The translations under genes and the position numbers were made by a program. The notes beneath the pieces were generated by a model. It was not told the DNA's origin and did no database searches. It saw only the letters and a program-made list of their open reading frames with translations. A stretch of 64,000 bases of DNA, taken from Gordius sp. MW1. Its lineage: Eukaryota > Nematomorpha > Gordioida > Gordea > Gordiidae. The DNA is taken from contig OZ038530.1 in assembly GCA_964036665.1 (NCBI GenBank), positions 2,418,001 to 2,482,000 of the forward strand. Reading direction: 5' to 3'. This document shows positions 63,506 through 64,000 of the stretch, piece by piece. Every line of letters begins with the position of its first letter. Within the stretch, counting starts at the first letter, position 1.

Positions 63506-64000
63506 CCCCCGTGCAAAAATTCTTATCGAGATTCTAACAAGGACATAATGCTAAGAATATTTACTAATTTTTAAAGATTATTTTAGCCACCTTTCAAAAG
63601 AATATGAAAAAATAAATTTTCTTCGACCTCAAAATCTTTTTAACTTATTTGTTCAACCATATACCCTCATGAAAACTTTCGATATCAGAGGTGGATTTCG
63701 TGAAAAAAAAATTTTTTGATCATCAAAAATTATTAACTTTAAATCTCGATCGCATAGAGCTTGTTTCACAAAAATTAGAGACACGCTTAAAAAGCGATAT
63801 TGAAACAATCTAAACGCAACACGAAAATTTTAACTTCTCTCAATCTAAAACTTCCCCCGTGCAAAAATTCTTATCGAGATTCTAACACGGACATAAAGCT
63901 AAGAATATTTATAACTTTTAAAGATTTTTTTAGCCACCTTTCAAAAGAATATGAAAAAAAATATTTTTTCCGACCTCAAAATTTTTTCAACTTTTTTGTT
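63494..64000 (-). repeat. Inverted, diverged subfamily of the same satellite (period about 349 bp)
   Basis: ATCTAAAACTTCCCCC starts at 63494 and again at 63843, so the period is 349 bp; the second copy is cut by the window end. The reverse complement of the main monomer aligns along its whole length: GATCGCATAGAGC with GTTTCACAAAAATT; AGAGGTGGATTTC against AGACGTGGTTTC; CGACCTCAAAATTTTTTCA; CATGAAAACTTTCG against GATGAAAGTTGTCG; ATCTAAAACTTC against ATCTTAAAACCTC; and TATCGAGATTC against AATCGAGGAT. The two inverted copies are close to each other but far from the main array. The GTTGCGAT dyad is not kept. Instead CGCTT-AAA-AAGCG (about 63785-63797) forms a 5-bp hairpin nearby. Confidence 0.85.

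Noticed and set aside
1-64000. Telomeric repeats or rDNA spacer
   Set aside because: No TTAGG/TTAGGG-type tandem runs and no rRNA-like conserved segments seen.

Overview
The whole window is non-coding repetitive DNA from a eukaryote. I find no protein-coding gene, no rRNA and no CRISPR array. About 95% of it is one AT-rich satellite with a 344-345 bp monomer in head-to-tail order: roughly 40 monomers at 1-13854 and roughly 136 at 16693-63493. The only sign of lineage is a degenerate tRNA-like sequence with Pol III A and B boxes at 14255-14326, of the kind that heads tRNA-derived SINEs. This fits an animal genome, but the species cannot be named from the sequence. A centromeric, pericentromeric or other heterochromatic location is inferred from the array structure and is not shown directly.

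Layout. 1-13854 is satellite, including a 7-monomer (2414 bp) and a 10-monomer (3452 bp) tandem duplication. 13855-16692 is an unrelated insert (net +2842 bp) made of a G-rich polypurine tract, a 107/129 bp hairpin-bearing minisatellite, the tRNA-like sequence, a 58 bp repeat, a 35 bp direct repeat pair and a GGACGAC microsatellite. 16693-63493 is satellite again, organised as nested higher-order repeats: a four-monomer unit of about 1378 bp, six-monomer units of 2068 bp, seven-monomer units of 2403 bp, eight-monomer units of 2757 bp and a five-monomer unit of 1722 bp. 63001-63493 is a decayed edge. From about 63494 to the end the same satellite continues in the opposite orientation as a strongly diverged subfamily with a period near 349 bp.

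History that can be read. The array grew by repeated unequal exchange or segmental duplication. A segment of 9.72-20.34 kb recurs at 25.31-34.82 kb. Only the first copy carries the 2.84 kb insert, and the second copy preserves the empty site near 31171. One eight-monomer copy has lost a single monomer, and a 10 bp deletion is shared by both 2403 bp copies but absent from their relative at 56.9-58.6 kb. Clusters of a distinct monomer type (here called type G) sit between the homogenised blocks, and the insert lies inside one of them.

Each monomer carries an 8 bp dyad (GTTGCGAT / ATCGCAAC with an 11 nt spacer). The many short minus-strand ORFs of about 62 codons are a by-product of the monomer and are not treated as genes. 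Boundaries of duplicated blocks were read by eye and may be off by tens of bases.
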